A stretch of 64,000 nucleotides of DNA from Platerodrilus igneus (Eukaryota; Arthropoda; Insecta; Coleoptera; Lycidae), in NCBI GenBank assembly GCA_036346225.1, contig JARFIW010000003.1, positions 6,111,501 through 6,175,500 of the forward strand, in the 5' to 3' direction. Below the pieces are notes generated by a model. It was not told the origin of the DNA. It saw only the letters and a list, made by a program, of their open reading frames with translations, and did no database searches. A program made the position numbers and the translations under genes. Shown piece after piece: positions 33,688-46,744 of this stretch; the first letter of the stretch is position 1; the number at the start of each line of letters is the position of its first letter.

Positions 33688-36559
33688 GAAAGTAGATTGG
33701 AAATAAAAATGGGAGAAGAATAAATGAGATGGAATATGAAGAATAGATAGATGAGAGTATATAGAATGTGAAAGTATATGAAGTTATGAATTTATTAGTA
33801 TGAAAAGATATTAAAAATAAAATAAAAAAATATAAGATAATAGTAAAAATAAGTTAAGATAATTAGATAAAGGTATAATAAAGATAGTAATATATATAGA
33901 AAAAAATTTATTTTAATAAAAATTTAAAAAAAACAAATAAAATATATATAATAATATAAAACTGAATATATTAAGAATGTATATCAAGATAATAATAATA
34001 AAATACAAAATAAAAGTGAAAATGATAAACTTAAATATGTAACTATATGAGTTGAATGACGATAATGTATGGAGAAGTATGGAAACTTAACTAAATTCTA
34101 AGGAATAATAATACTGTATTAATGTATGAAATTTAAATATTCTCGAATTAACAAAATAATGAAGTTGAATTTTGGAAATAAGGAACATTAAGTAAGCACA
34201 TAGGTAATTTGAAGTAATTTTTAATGTAGATTGTATAAAATGAGATAGAGTAATGATGGATGAGAATGGGGTAAGAGTGACAGAAGAAAATGAGAAGATG
34301 ATAATGCAGGGCAAAATATAGAATAAATCTGGATAAGTTAGGATAGAAGGTAGCAGTGAAGTGAATATGAGTAGAGGAGCTAGAGAGTAGATGGATAGAT
34401 AGAATAGGTAAGAAATTAGTAGATAATTAGTAAATGAATTAAATATGAATAAAGATATGAAATATAGTAACATAAGTATAAATAAGCGTAGATGACATGA
34501 AACATAGGCATCCTGACACAATAAAGACATAATAAGATTTGAGAAAAGTAGAGAGAATAGGTAAATTACTAAGATAGATGAGCAAAAGACAGAGACACAT
34601 GAATCAGCGAGGAGACGAGAGAAGCAAGAGATTTTATAAAATTAGAGAACGAAAATGAAAAAATTGATAAATTTGAGAGAAGAGAAGTGGAGCAATAATA
34701 TAAAGTTAAAAGTAAGTGCTGTGAAGAGTTAAGCTGAGAGTTGATTAGTGATAAGATTGTTAGTATAGAATAGGTTTAAGGAGGAAGATAATAGGAAGGA
34801 TTATAGAGGTGATATGTAAGAAGGATAAAGATAGAGTAGAAAATATATAAAAAGGTAGAGCAAGAATGAGAAGATAATGAAATACATGCACATCTGCATA
34901 GATTTAAGTATGGAATGTTTAAATAGGATAGATCATAAATAAGATAGATTCGAAAGAATATTGGAAGGAATAAAAGAAAAAGGGATAGGAGAAGATTAGA
35001 GATATAGGAGATATAGAAGGAGAAAGATAAAAGGGAAGAAATGGAGGAAATAGTCAAAGAGATAATAATGTAAAAGTAGATAGGATAAAGGAGTTAAAAA
35101 TAGAAGAAATAAGTAGATATAAAGATATGGAGAGAAAGGAAAATATTAAGTAGTGGATGAGAGTAAATAGTGATTAGGATAGTAGAGTGATATAAGATAG
35201 TAGTAGAGAAGTAGGATATAGTGAGTAGAGATAGGATAGTAAGAGAGTATTAGAAAAGTAGGTAGTTATATTGTGAAGTAGGTTGATAGGTAGTATTTTT
35301 ATTTGTATTATGAAAAATATAGTAATAAATAAATAGTAAATAATCATAATTAGAATATATAGTATAAAAGAAAATAAGGTGTAAATGAATATATAGATAG
35401 TAAAGTATATATCTAAAGAATAAATTTATAATATTTAAGTATGTAAAAAGGTAATTTTTATATGTATAAGTAAAATATGATTAAAAATAAACCAGAAATT
35501 AAACAAATATACACTAATAATTATATAACTAGTAAAAAATGGATGATAAATTAAATTGAAAGTAATCGATATAACAGTGCAAAATATAAATATACTAAAG
35601 AAAGAAAAATAAACATAAGGATAAAGGTAATTAAAAATAATAGATGAACTTCATATTATTTGAATTGTGGTGAATTATGAGGCGTAAATTAAATGTCGTG
35701 GAAAGCGAATGTAAATCGGAAACTTGTACAGTAAGCTCATTAGAAAGTATAATATTAAATGATTTAGTTAAATTATGTAATTTGTGATTAATATAATAGT
35801 TGCTAAGAAATTTCAAATAGAAATTAAGAACAATGATTTGTGTAAATATTATTGGGTATAAGGTCAAAACGTGATAAAAAGTAGTACGATATGAAAGCCG
35901 TCTGCGATGAGATTAATTTTAAGTGTAAATTTGTTTTTTAAAGTTAGAAGTTTTGATAAAAGTTAGTAGTATGAAAAGGAGTGTAAAAGAGATGAGTGAT
36001 ATGTGAAAATGAAGGAAGGGTAATAGGATGATCAGAAAGTATAATGAGAAAGAGTAGAAATAGAGTAGAGATGAAGTAGAAATAATATGTAGATGACATG
36101 AAGAAAGATAAATAATTTAAAATGTTAAGAGAAAGGGTAATCGAATTAGGAATGATGAAACATTGAAGAGATAAGAATAGATATAGTATAGGGTAGAGAT
36201 AGATAAAAATAAGATGGCATAAGGATACAATTAAAAATAATAAATAAAATATTTATAAAGCTAAATGAAAGTAAAAGTGAATTAGAGAAAGGTGACATTA
36301 AAGATAAAGCGTAGGATTGAAAGAGTGGTAACAAATCAATAGTGCCAACATACATAGACACAGTATCAACATACGAATAATGCTAAAATAGGACATAATA
36401 ATACGTAGTAGACAGAATGAAGACAATGAAAACGAATCGAGGATAAGATCAATGAGACAGAATGAGACAGGCGACACCAACGAGATACAGACGACACAGA
36501 AAACAGATTAACGAATAGACAGTTAAAGACACACAGAAGTAGTTGAAACATTTGATGAG

Positions 36560-36720
36560 AAACATATTAATAGAATAAAGAAAATATTTTGCAATTTAAT
36601 TGAAATTTTGAAATAGAAATTATGAAGGGGAGCAGTTAAACGAGAATCGAGAAATAGGAAAGTTTAAGATATCAAGTAGCATGCCAATAAAGAGGGGTAA
36701 AGGTTGTGGCACAGAAAAGG
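36560..36720 (+). repeat. Degraded protease-like block
   Basis: TTTTGCAATTTAATTGAAAT followed by AAGGGGAGCAGTTAAACGAG aligns with the protease start at 33435-33520 (TTTGCCAATTATTAATTTAG and CAGGGGCAGAGGCGAG), with bases missing. Confidence 0.5.
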
Positions 36721-37799
36721 AAAAAGTGAACAGGTTTTAATACGACTATTTGTTAAGGTGAACTCATGAATTTAAATTGAGAGGAAGGAAGGAATAGGAT
36801 AAGTTTATCATTAAGGTAGAATATAAAGAGAAGGTTATAAGGAGGGGTTAATATGAGGAACACAAAAAGGAAAGTTGGATAGATAGCTAAGGTTATTTAG
36901 TACAAAAAAAAGTTGAGAAAAGTTGGTAGAGTAAGGATAAGTGTGAACAGATTTAATTGACCTGCAATTTCGCATTGTGTACTTGAAAGTTGTTGATGTT
37001 GAAGAAGGAATAAGGATTATTGGGATCCATAAGGATAGAAAGAGAGCTAGGAATAATGAAATGAGTAGAGGTGTTGAAAAAGAAACAATAAACAGAGGAA
37101 GAGAAGTTAAGCTTTAGAAAAAATAATAGTGGTAAAGAAAAGTATGGGAGTAAGGAGAATTAATAAAAGAGAAAAAAGGACAAGATTCATTGTACACAGG
37201 AAATTTGGAGTAAGAAGTTGTTAAATAAATAGATTAAGGATATGGGGTTATTAAAAAAGTTTAGAAGTAGTAGGTTTTCATAAGAAAAAGATAATTAAAG
37301 ATATTTGGTTGTGGAAAGGGAAAAAAAAAATGGAAAAGAATTTGGATAGGAAGAGAATTTAAATAGTAAAGGGATGATAAGTTTAGTGGAAGGGATATAA
37401 GTAAGTATAAAAGTAGAAAAGGGATGAAGAGTTAGGATGTAGGAATATGGGGTAAGAAAGGTTAATTCAAATAAATTGATGAAAAAGGATAGGAAGGGAT
37501 ATAGAAGGGAATATTTTTAATAAAAGTAGGTAAATGGAGATAATAGAAATAGGTTTTTGTAATAAGTAAATGTGAAATAGAAAGTAAATAATATTTTTAA
37601 ATTAGAGGTAGAAAATAAGACAGGTAAAATAATAAGAGGAATAATTTAATAGTTATTAAAATTAGAAAGATAGGTATAACAAAGATAATAAATGGTGTAA
37701 GTAAAAATATTTAAATAGATTAGGAAAGGTAGGTAAGATGGTGTAAATAATTTTTTCTAAACAAAGTAGGTAAGTTAATAATAATGTAAGAAGGAATTT

Positions 37800-38600
37800 T
37801 TGTATTTTATTAATTTTAATTTAATCAAAAATGGATATTGATAAATAGGGAAAATATAATTAACGGTAAAAATTAATAATACTAAAACTAATAACATAAG
37901 GATTAATTAAAAATTTTTAAAACCAGCATAAATAAACTTGCGAAATAGAAATTTAATTTTAAAAACTGAAAACCGCTAGTAATAATTATTCCAAAAATTG
38001 AAATAATAATTAATAATAATAACGGTTAAACAAAGGACGTAAAATAAATTAAAATGTCGCAAAAAAAATGTAGAAGAATTTAATGAGTAATAACTTATAA
38101 AAATACTGAATTAAAACAGATTAAAACACGATTAAATAAATTAATTTTGGAACCTGGATTTAAATAATGGCGAAATTTTGAATTTGTTAAATCTGGAAAA
38201 CGCGATGAAAGAGAGAATTTAAATCGGGTTTTGACACCGTGACAAAATATGATATAAGAATATAATTACAAGACAGTTGAAAAGAATAAAGCAAATTTAA
38301 GGGTTTAACAGGTAATTGGTTAAAAATGAAAATATTTAGTAAAAAAATTTTAAAAATCAATATTTTCGGCATCGGGTAAATTTATTTAATGGGCAGAAAA
38401 TTTAACGACGGTACGAATGGGAATGGCATATTGTAGAATTACCTTTTGGGGAACGTGAAGTTAATGTAAACAGTGATGACAACTTTGATACATTGGTTAA
38501 AAGCGTACACGATAATTAAAGAGTAACTCTTTTGTTGATAAATATAAAGTTTCATAATTTTGTATTTAAATCTGTATGTCAAAGATTCTTGTGATTAAAG
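37800..38600 (+). repeat. Degraded LTR-like block
   Basis: GGGAATGGCATATTGTAGAA and TTACCTTTTGGGGAAC (about 38415-38458) align with LTR positions 31256-31308 (GGGAACATGGCATGAG, then TTACCCGTTTTGGGGAAC). Confidence 0.55.
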
Positions 38601-38799
38601 TATAAAATTTAGTTTGTCAAAAATAAAGAGAGTTAACAAAGTGGAGTTTGGGTATATTGGGAAGAAAAATTTCGATATGGGAGTAAATAATGGTCAAACG
38701 TCGGATCAGAAACAAGGGTATAAAAAGTGACGAAAAGGCCAGTACTAAGAATAGAGAAGATTAATTGACAATGAAAGAGTTCAATAAAATTAAGTTGAA

Positions 38800-39960
38800 C
38801 CTATAGAAAATGTAGAGAGAGTTTATTTAAGATTACTTAAAGTGAATTAAAGGTTGAATTGAATTCAGAAGGAATGGATACAAGAGATGAGAAATTAATG
38901 AAATGCAATAGGAAATGGAATTGGAGAGAAGCAGAGAGTAAATCAGTCAAAGAACGGGAATTCAGTCAAGGAGTTATATGAAACAAGAATGGATAAAGGG
39001 AAACAATTAGAATTGAAGAATGGAAATTTATGCAACAAAAAATTGAAAGATAAATAAGGAGTGGTAAATAGTGAGAAATAGAAGACGGATTTAAAATTTC
39101 TAGATTAAAATAGTTGAGATTGGAAGAAAATTTGGGGATTAAGCTGATAATGCTCCAAAAAGGCAACAATAACCCTGAAGACGCATTTTTATACAAGATT
39201 AATGGAAATTGAAGTACTACAGAGGGATTTAGGTTGAGAAACGGAGTTAGAGGAAAATGAAACAGTAAATATGAGGCCCACGAGCTCTACAGATACATTG
39301 GGAACAAGCAAGAAGTATATGGGACACCAGTAATCACAAATATTAGAAGAAAATGGACAATAGAGACAGACAATAAAAGAAAGTTATAAAGACAACGGAG
39401 CGGAATATAGCAGGATTAGAACGTACAGATTTAAACAAATTTTTCAAATTAGGAGGACAAAACAGGATGTTAGAATGATTGGAAAATTAGAAGTTTCTTA
39501 GGAAATTATCGAATACATGGAAAATGAATACTTAAAGAAGTATAAGACTTAGAATTTTGACTGGAAATTAGACAACAGGCTAAAACATCAAGATAGGGGA
39601 CTTTTGAGTATTTAAGATAGACGAGTATTTAGAGACAGAAGCGAGAAGAAATAACAGGGTTTGAAAGAAGTTATAGAGAGACATAAACAGAATTGAGAAT
39701 TGAACAGAAACAGGAATAGAGAAAGCGATAGGGAAGCAAATAGTACACAAAACATTACCGAGATCAGTCACCACAGCAATAGAGAGGCATGTTTAAATAA
39801 GGACTCGCGGTATAAAAATCAGACAGATTAAGAGAAAGATTTTATGTGCAGACAAATATATGAAAGAAGAGACAGGAATTTAAATGAAGAGTAAGAGATG
39901 GGAATGTGATTATAAGTGAAATTGGAGATAATGTAGAAGATTATGAAAGGAGAGCAGTTA
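38800..39960 (+). repeat. Degraded gag and protease-start block
   Basis: TTTTGACTGGAAATTAGACA (39554-39573) matches gag at 32906-32926. GACTTTTGAGTATTTAAG matches the following gag stretch. GATAATGTAGAAGATTATGA near 39926 matches the protease start. Confidence 0.6.
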
Positions 39961-40829
39961 TATGAGATGTAAATTTTAGATAAGGTTGGATAAATATGAT
40001 AAAGTGATATAAGTAAATAAAGAATGTAGTAATATGTTTCTAGATAGATAGGAGTAGGTGAGGATTAATAGGAGAAGTTAGAATTTTAGGTTGATGTATG
40101 ATGATAGTTAAGATGAAGAAGTTAGGATATTATAGATAGTGAGAGGAGTAGAATAAAGGTGAGGTTTGAAAGTAGTAGAGTAGAGGTGAGAGAAGCAATT
40201 TAATATTCAAGTATATAAGTATTTGTAAAAAGAAATAGCGGTAAAAACACAATATTTACGTGAAGAATTAAAATCCGTAAATAACATAACAAACATTGTC
40301 AAACAGAATTTAGATTAATTGGAATTTTTAAAAGAGATTTAAATATTACCATTAAACGATAAGTACTAATTATAGAGAAAAATAAATAAATTATGTATTG
40401 TAAAAAACAATAACAAATAAACAGATGTTAGATAGAGAACATATTTAAATCGAATTGATATAAGTTTAATTTGGACATAATAGGAGAAAGTATGTATAAA
40501 GGGAAATAGATAAAGATAATTGAAAGAAACGGAGGAAGAAGAGGTAGACAATATTTAAAAGATAAGATAGGTATTAAAAGTAAATAGTTAAAAAAACTGT
40601 AAAATAATATGGAATTGAGGTTAATGAGATAAGAGTAATGTAAAAAGAGTAAGAGAATATAAAATTATACGTGAAAGAGTAAAGGTGTATATATAGAGGA
40701 AAAGTTTAGATTTTAATTAGTAAGTAATAGATTATTAGATTAAGATAGTGATAATAGAAATTTAGTTTATAAAAGTAGGTAGAATATAGGATAGAAAGTA
40801 ATATTTTTTATTGAAAATAGAATTAAAAA

Positions 40830-41575
40830 GGTGGAATGCAATATTTTGTTTTATTAAATGTTATATGAGTCAAAAGGGATAAAGTATTCAATAGGAAAAA
40901 TCAATACGGGTAGAGATCAAAAAATTTTATCACGGATAAGGATTTTGAAATAAGTTAACTGAAGATAAATCGTGTTAGTATAAAATTAAATATTATAGAG
41001 AGCATGTGAAATTCGAATGAATATCTAAACAAGAGAAATAGAAGTTATATAATAATTAAGTACGTAGTAAAAAATGACTAAAATATAAATAATTGATTAT
41101 AATAAAGTAGAAAAATTTAATGAGTAATAAACGTTAATAAAATATCTATAGAAATTAAAACATTAAAATACCAATTAAAGTCGAGAATAATTTAGTAAAC
41201 CTTTTAAAAAATTGGTAATTGAATAATAATGTTCAAAACTTGGAAAAGTGATAAATACAAATAAGTGGTTTTCAATCATTGGACAAAATATAAAGAAATC
41301 AATTACAATAAAATAGAAGAAATAAAACGTAAAAGAAAATATTAAAAGCGGATTAAAATAGGGGCACAATGGTAAAAATCAAATAGAGGTAAAAACAATT
41401 GACAATCAATAGTTTCGGATCTGTGCGAATTCAATTAATGGAGAATCGTAAATACGTGAAGATGAATGGCATAGAATTTAGAATACTTTGGGACAAGATA
41501 AAGCTTATTATAAAGAGAATAACAAGCTCTAGATTTTACGATTGACAAAAGTACAAGATATAAAGAAACCTATTT
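40830..41575 (+). repeat. Degraded LTR-like block directly before preserved protease-RT
   Basis: ATCAATAGTTTCGGATCTGT, AATGGCATAGAATT and ACAAGCTCTAGATTTTACG align in order with LTR copy 1. No gag lies between this block and the protease at 41634, so a unit has lost its gag here. Confidence 0.55.
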
Positions 41576-41591
41576 ATGATAAAAATTTAAG

Positions 41592-42395
41592 TTGCAGAAT
41601 TTAATAATAGTTTATAGGAACTGTATTGTATTAATTGTACCTGGACTGAAGTTTCAGAGCATTTTAGGTGTTGACTGTATGATGAAGTTAGGTTTTGATA
41701 GATATGGAAGGAAGGTAATAAGGATTAATGATAGGGTAGTGCCATGGAAGGGCAGTTATGAAGTCACAGAGGATGACACGGGGTTTAGTATTAATGTAGT
41801 AGAGGTAGAGGATGATGAAGTAAAACAGATCAACACAATAAGATGTCCAGAGGATAGGATAGTAGAGGTTCAAGCTTTAGTACAAAAACATGCAGAATTA
41901 GTGGGGGTAGAAGCAACAGCAGCATATCGGGAGCAGGTGAAGGCAGAATTAAGTAAAGATGCACGTAAAATTAACCAATGGACCAAACCGCAATTCCATT
42001 GTCCACCATCCATGGACACACTTTTGACGAGATTAATTGGCAAGTTTGTTTTTAATAAAGTAGATTTAAGGAATTCATTCTGGCGGATTCCATTACACAA
42101 AAATTCTAGAAGGTACGTAGGATTTTCCATAGAGGGAAAAATCGATAATTGTAAAGTAGTATCGTTTGGTTTGTCGGCAGAAAGGGAAACAATAATAAAT
42201 GAGAAACAGACATGTGTAGGGACTGAGGAAGAAGCAATATTTAAGAGTCAGGATAATAGGGATGATAAGTTTATTGTATGTGAGATAATAGGGATGATAA
42301 GTATAGATATAAAAGGAGGAGAAATAGGGATGAAGAGTATTAGGATGGTGAGAAGAAATACTTGGAGGGTCAAGAAGAGAGTTAGATTCAAATAA
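41592..42395 (+). pseudogene. Protease C-terminus and truncated reverse transcriptase
   Basis: 267 codons. The first part ends the protease (VPGLKFQSILGVDCMMKLGF). A linker follows (EVEDDEVKQINTIRCPEDR), then the RT N-terminus: PPSMDTLLTRLIGKFVFNKV and, from codon 157, VDLRNSFWRIPLHKNSRRYV, the fingers/palm motif with the first catalytic Asp of Ty3/Gypsy RTs. Next comes VVSFGLS (usual PFGL motif). After that, homology to RT stops: no Y-x-D-D box, RNase H or integrase follows, only charged low-complexity sequence to the stop at 42395. The ATG used lies in degraded DNA and is not a true start. The same truncation occurs in the copies at about 46100 and 53020. Confidence 0.85.
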
Positions 42396-42920
42396 ATTGA
42401 TGAACAAAGGATAGAGATAGGTGTATATAGAAGAGTAGAAGTAGGTGTTTATAGAAAATAAAGCTAGGTATAGGATAAATATGGGAGATAATTAGAAATA
42501 GGTTTAGGATGAGAATAAAGAGTAAATGTAGGAAGAAAAGAAGATAGGTTAAGTATAGATATTTCTTATAAGATTAGTGGAGAGTTAGGAATAGAGTAAG
42601 AGTAGGATAGGTATATAGGATTAGGTAGGGGGAAGTGAAGTATAGTGAAGATTAGTTAAAAGTTAGGAATAGGATAGGTAGATAGGATGTATATAGGATT
42701 AGATGGATGAGTAGGATGAAGTTAGGGATAATTTCAGTTTATAGAATGAGGTGAGAGTTAGGAATAGGATAGGGATATAGGATAGGTGTAAATATTTTTG
42801 ATTGGAAACAAAGTAGGTAATTAGATAGATAAGGGTAGAGAGATAGGCAATTTTTTTGTAATTTTTTGTCTAAATGCTTTATATTTGAAGTCAAATAAGT
42901 GGGATTATTTGTATTCAAAT
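42396..42920 (+). repeat. Cytosine-depleted AGGATA-rich tail of the LTR element
   Basis: The plus strand is made of A, G and T with almost no C: I count three C in 42421-42780. Imperfect GGATAGG / TTAGGATAGG repeats run through it. It replaces the missing RT core, RNase H and integrase, and recurs at the same place at 53220-53790 and, eroded, at 46290-46730. Confidence 0.85.
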
Positions 42921-42930
42921 AGGGGGAAAA
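42921..42930 (+). promoter_or_regulatory. Polypurine tract
   Basis: AGGGGGAAAA lies immediately before the LTR at 42931 and, as AGGGGAAAA, before the LTR at 53802. This is the usual primer for plus-strand DNA synthesis. Confidence 0.75.
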
Positions 42931-44308
42931 TACTCATATTTAGACCAGGGTAGAAAATTAAATAATCACATCAAATAATTTTAATCACCGTGTATAAGGA
43001 ATTTCATTAAATAATACGCGTTATTAAAACCATGAAGCATAAATAAACTGGTTGTTTCAGAAAATAAGAAATTTAAATTATTTATAAGACGAAGCAGTAG
43101 TGAAAAGCTCTGCGTGTAATGTAATTATTCCTAAACAAAGAGAAATTACGTGCAAAGTTTATATTAATTAACTCTATTTAAGTAACCGGTAGTAAAACAA
43201 AGTGTACCTATAATAATTAATATTTAAGTTGTATTCGCTAAAAATGAAAAGGATAGAAATCAATTTTAATTGGAGTTAATTAAACCGTTAATAACATATA
43301 ATACCTATAGAAACTTGTAAAACCCAAGATTAAAATACCACGGATTAAAGCTCTGAGAATTAATATTATGTTGAACACCTGCGTAGTTTAAATAACACAT
43401 TCGGCGTAAATTTTGCAGATAATTAATGTTTCAAAGAATCTTGGGAAAACGTCGCATAATAGTTACGAGAATTGCTAAAGCTGGGTATTTCACACTCCAT
43501 GTGGACTAAAATAATCGATAATAAAGAATATCAAGTTGCACCAATAAGAACACGGTAGAGAAGGAAAGAAATGCGTCAAGCAAAGACACATATTGTAGAA
43601 GGCGGATTTAAGCAACGTCACGGGGTCACAATTGGTTAAAATAGGATGCAAATATCAGAGGTAGAACAACAATTTCTGTACAAAATCAATTAGTTTTTCT
43701 CGGACATGCTTGCGTGCCGTGTGGAAATTTTCTGAGATTTGAATGGGGCGAGTGAAAATTCGTAAAATCGACGCGTGAGCGCAGACTGGGAACATGGCAT
43801 GAGAAATTCGTTAGAATTACCCGTTTTGGGGAACAGACCGATAGACAGGCTTTTGCTATATATACCGAGATGAATATAAACAAGCTCTCTTAGACTTTTG
43901 ACGATTCGATGCGTTAAAAGCTCGTACATACGCGACTTATTAAAGATGGTAAACCGTGCATTTTAGTTTGATTAAATAATTTAAAGTTTGCTAGTATATT
44001 TTAGTGATTCAAAATAGCTTTATTTACGTGCTAACATGAATGTACTTCAGTGCACTTAGATACAAGGTAATAAAATTTAGTTTCACTGTACCAATCAGCA
44101 AAATTTACAACGACGAATGTATACACAAAAGTAGGCAGTTTTGGCGTATATTGGTGACAGAAGCATGAATTCTTTGCGATTTTTCGGGGTGTTAATAATT
44201 AAATGGTTCAAATACGTGTCTGGATCCATGAAACAAGGGTCAGATAAACACAGATGAGTTCCGAAAAGGGCCAGTACCTGCAGATAATGAGAAGATTCAC
44301 AGCATTTT
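42931..44308 (+). mobile_element. LTR copy 2
   Basis: 1378 bp, near-identical to LTR copy 1 with mostly single-base deletions. Preserved quality stops right at the LTR end (GATTCACAGCAT); beyond it the matching leader and gag are badly eroded. Confidence 0.9.
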
Positions 44309-46744
44309 ACAAATTATTAAATAAAATTTTTTATTTTATTCAATTGCATTAGAGGGTTTCTGTTTTGGAAAACTTAAGAGTATTTATTCATTTTAACATC
44401 AGAGAAAATGTTAAGATCAAGGGTGAATTGAATGAATAGTATTTGTAAAATTTAAAATGAAAACAGCAAAATCACAGGAGAATAAGATCAGAAACAAATG
44501 ATGAATAAGTAAATGAAAAGCAATAAGTTTGAGAGATTAGAAAATGTTAATGATGGAAATTGACGAATGAATGAGCTTAAGGAGTTGGCCTAGTGGAAAT
44601 GATAAATAAAGTTTGAATTTAAATAGTTTACTAAAGATAATTGAAAATAGGTTGTAATAGTGATATTAAGTCGAGAAATGACATTTAAGGTAATCGTTTT
44701 TTGAGAAGAGTTTGTAAAATGACAATAAGGACTCATTGTCATTAGGAGGGTAAACTAGTTAGTAGTATTAAATACAACATGTATTTACGGATGGTGATTT
44801 TTAAGTGAGTTCTTGGCCACACTAATTTTATAGCGATAAAGTAAATCATTTTTAATTGTAGAAATTAGGAAATTTATTAGAAGTAATAAATATAAAGTTT
44901 ATTAAAACAATGGAGTGGTAAGTTTAGTAGGAAGGAATGAACGTAGGCTTTGAAAACAAATTTTTATCATAATGATATCAAAGGAGATAGGTTTTAAGGA
45001 AATTTAAGGTTTAATTTAAAGGGATATGTACGAAATACGTTGAAAATATTCACTTGAGGAAGAAATTATAAGTACCTACAGATTTTGAACGAATTAAAAA
45101 ATGCTTCAAAACTCACAAAGGAGCTTTTTAATATTTGGCAAGATATGCGATGTATTTGCGGACAAAGATATCAAACAAATTAAAGTTAGTTGAAAAGGAA
45201 CGTTTCCAGACGCCTGACTACAACAGAAATTTTGACTAATTGGAACACAGACAGGAATAAAAGTAATGGCGATAGGGACCACCCAAGACTAATTAACCAA
45301 AAAGTTTCGGAATATACAGACTTACAACCAATAGGCAGACAGGATATTAAAAGGAGACTACCAAGTTTAAAGACAACAGGCAAGAGAAAAATGATAAGAT
45401 TTTTAAGAACTGAAACATAATTTTTGTGTAAATTTAAAATCCATAATTTTAAAATTGGGGGAATAGAGCCAAAATGGTAAATTATTTTGAATTTTAATTC
45501 AAAATTTTGAGATAATGTAAATATTACTTGTAAGGGGAGAGCAGTTTAATATTTAGGATTGTCGAAAATTAGGGATAAGTTTGTATAGAATATGCCTTAA
45601 AGGTATCATTTAGTAGTCAAATAAAGAATTTGCAGTAAATTTTTGGGCTTAGATGATAGGAGGTTTAGTGTAAAGAGTTTGTAATTTACCTGACTGAGTT
45701 TGAGATTTTAGGTGTTGATTATATAATTAGGTTTATGTTGAGAAGTATAAGGTATGATAGGGTATCCTGAAGGCATATAAGTCACAGAGATGCAGTTTAT
45801 ATTAATGTGTGAGTAGAGGATGATGATAAAACAGACAAAATAAATGTCCAAGGATAGATATAAGGTTCAAGCTTGACAAACATGCAATAGTGGGGTAAAG
45901 AAAGGCTTCGGAAGTGAAGGAGAATTAAGTAAAGATGCGTAATTAACAATGGCCAATCTGAATTATTGCACATACATGGCACACTTTTACGAATTAATTG
46001 CAATTTGTTTTTAATAAAGTAGATTTAAGATTCATTTGGATTCTTAAAATTTAGAGGTACGAGGTTTTCATAGAGGAAAAATCGATAATTGTAAAGTGTA
46101 TCTTTGGTTTTGGAGAAAGGAAAAATATAAATGAGAAAAACATGTTAGGACTGAGAAGAGCATATTTAAGAGTCAGGATATAGGATGATAAGTTTATTGT
46201 ATGTGAGAAATGTGATAAGTATAATATAAAAGAGAAAATAGGGATGAGGTTTAGGATGGTGAGAAGAAATACTTGAGGTAAAAGAGGTTAGATTAAATAA
46301 ATTATGAACAAAGGATAAATAGTGTATATAAAAGTAAATAGTTTTATAGAAATAAAGTAGGTATAGATAAATTGGAATAATTAAAATAGTTTAGATAGAA
46401 TAAAAGTAAATTAAAGAAAAGAAGATGGTTAAGTTAATATTTCTAAAGATTATGAACTTAAATAATAAATAGGATATAAAGATTAGTAGGGAAGTGAATA
46501 TATAAGATTAGTTAAAATTGAATAGATAGTAGATAGATTATATGGATTAGATGGATGATAGATGAATTAGAAATTTAGTTTATAGAATATAATTAGGAAT
46601 AGATAGGATATAATAGTGTAAATATTTTTTGATTGAACAAATAGTAATTAGATAATAAGTAAAAGATAGAATTTTTTGTAATTTTTTTTCAAACTTTATA
46701 TTGAATCAAATAATGGATTATTTGTATTCAAATAGGGGAAAATA
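44309..46744 (+). repeat. Degraded internal region: leader, gag, protease, RT, tail
   Basis: It aligns in order with 31785-33687 and 41634-42930, but with a base or a few bases missing every few positions. Landmarks are AAACTTAAGAGTATTT (leader), GTTAGTAGTATTAAATACAA (gag, 44757-44778), GCCTGACTACAACAGAAATT (45212), AAAATTAGGGATAAG (protease) and AATTGTAAAGTGTATC (RT, 46086). It ends in an eroded polypurine tract. Open frames here are broken gag and not genes. Confidence 0.8.

Larger units (their letters stand above)
33688..41633 (+). repeat. Degraded tandem copies of the LTR element
   Basis: About 7.95 kb, strongly purine-rich and C-poor, with no usable frame. It is not random: blocks align in order to the LTR, gag and protease of the preserved copies (separate entries below). 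The right edge reads smoothly, in register, into the preserved protease at 41634. The left edge is an abrupt break. The many open frames on the minus strand here are low-complexity and not genes. Confidence 0.7.

Noticed and set aside
34087..36551. Several minus-strand frames of 60-147 codons, hydrophobic and Ser/Tyr-rich, looking like membrane proteins
   Set aside because: They are complements of purine-rich degraded LTR-element sequence. The hydrophobic look comes from low C on the plus strand.
42093..42407. Minus-strand frame opposite the RT stub
   Set aside because: Shadow of the plus-strand RT fragment, with the same shadow at 52948-53247.
42421..42780. Telomeric (TTAGG)n array
   Set aside because: TTAGG is frequent but never tandem in phase. 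The tract is internal to the LTR element and recurs with it.
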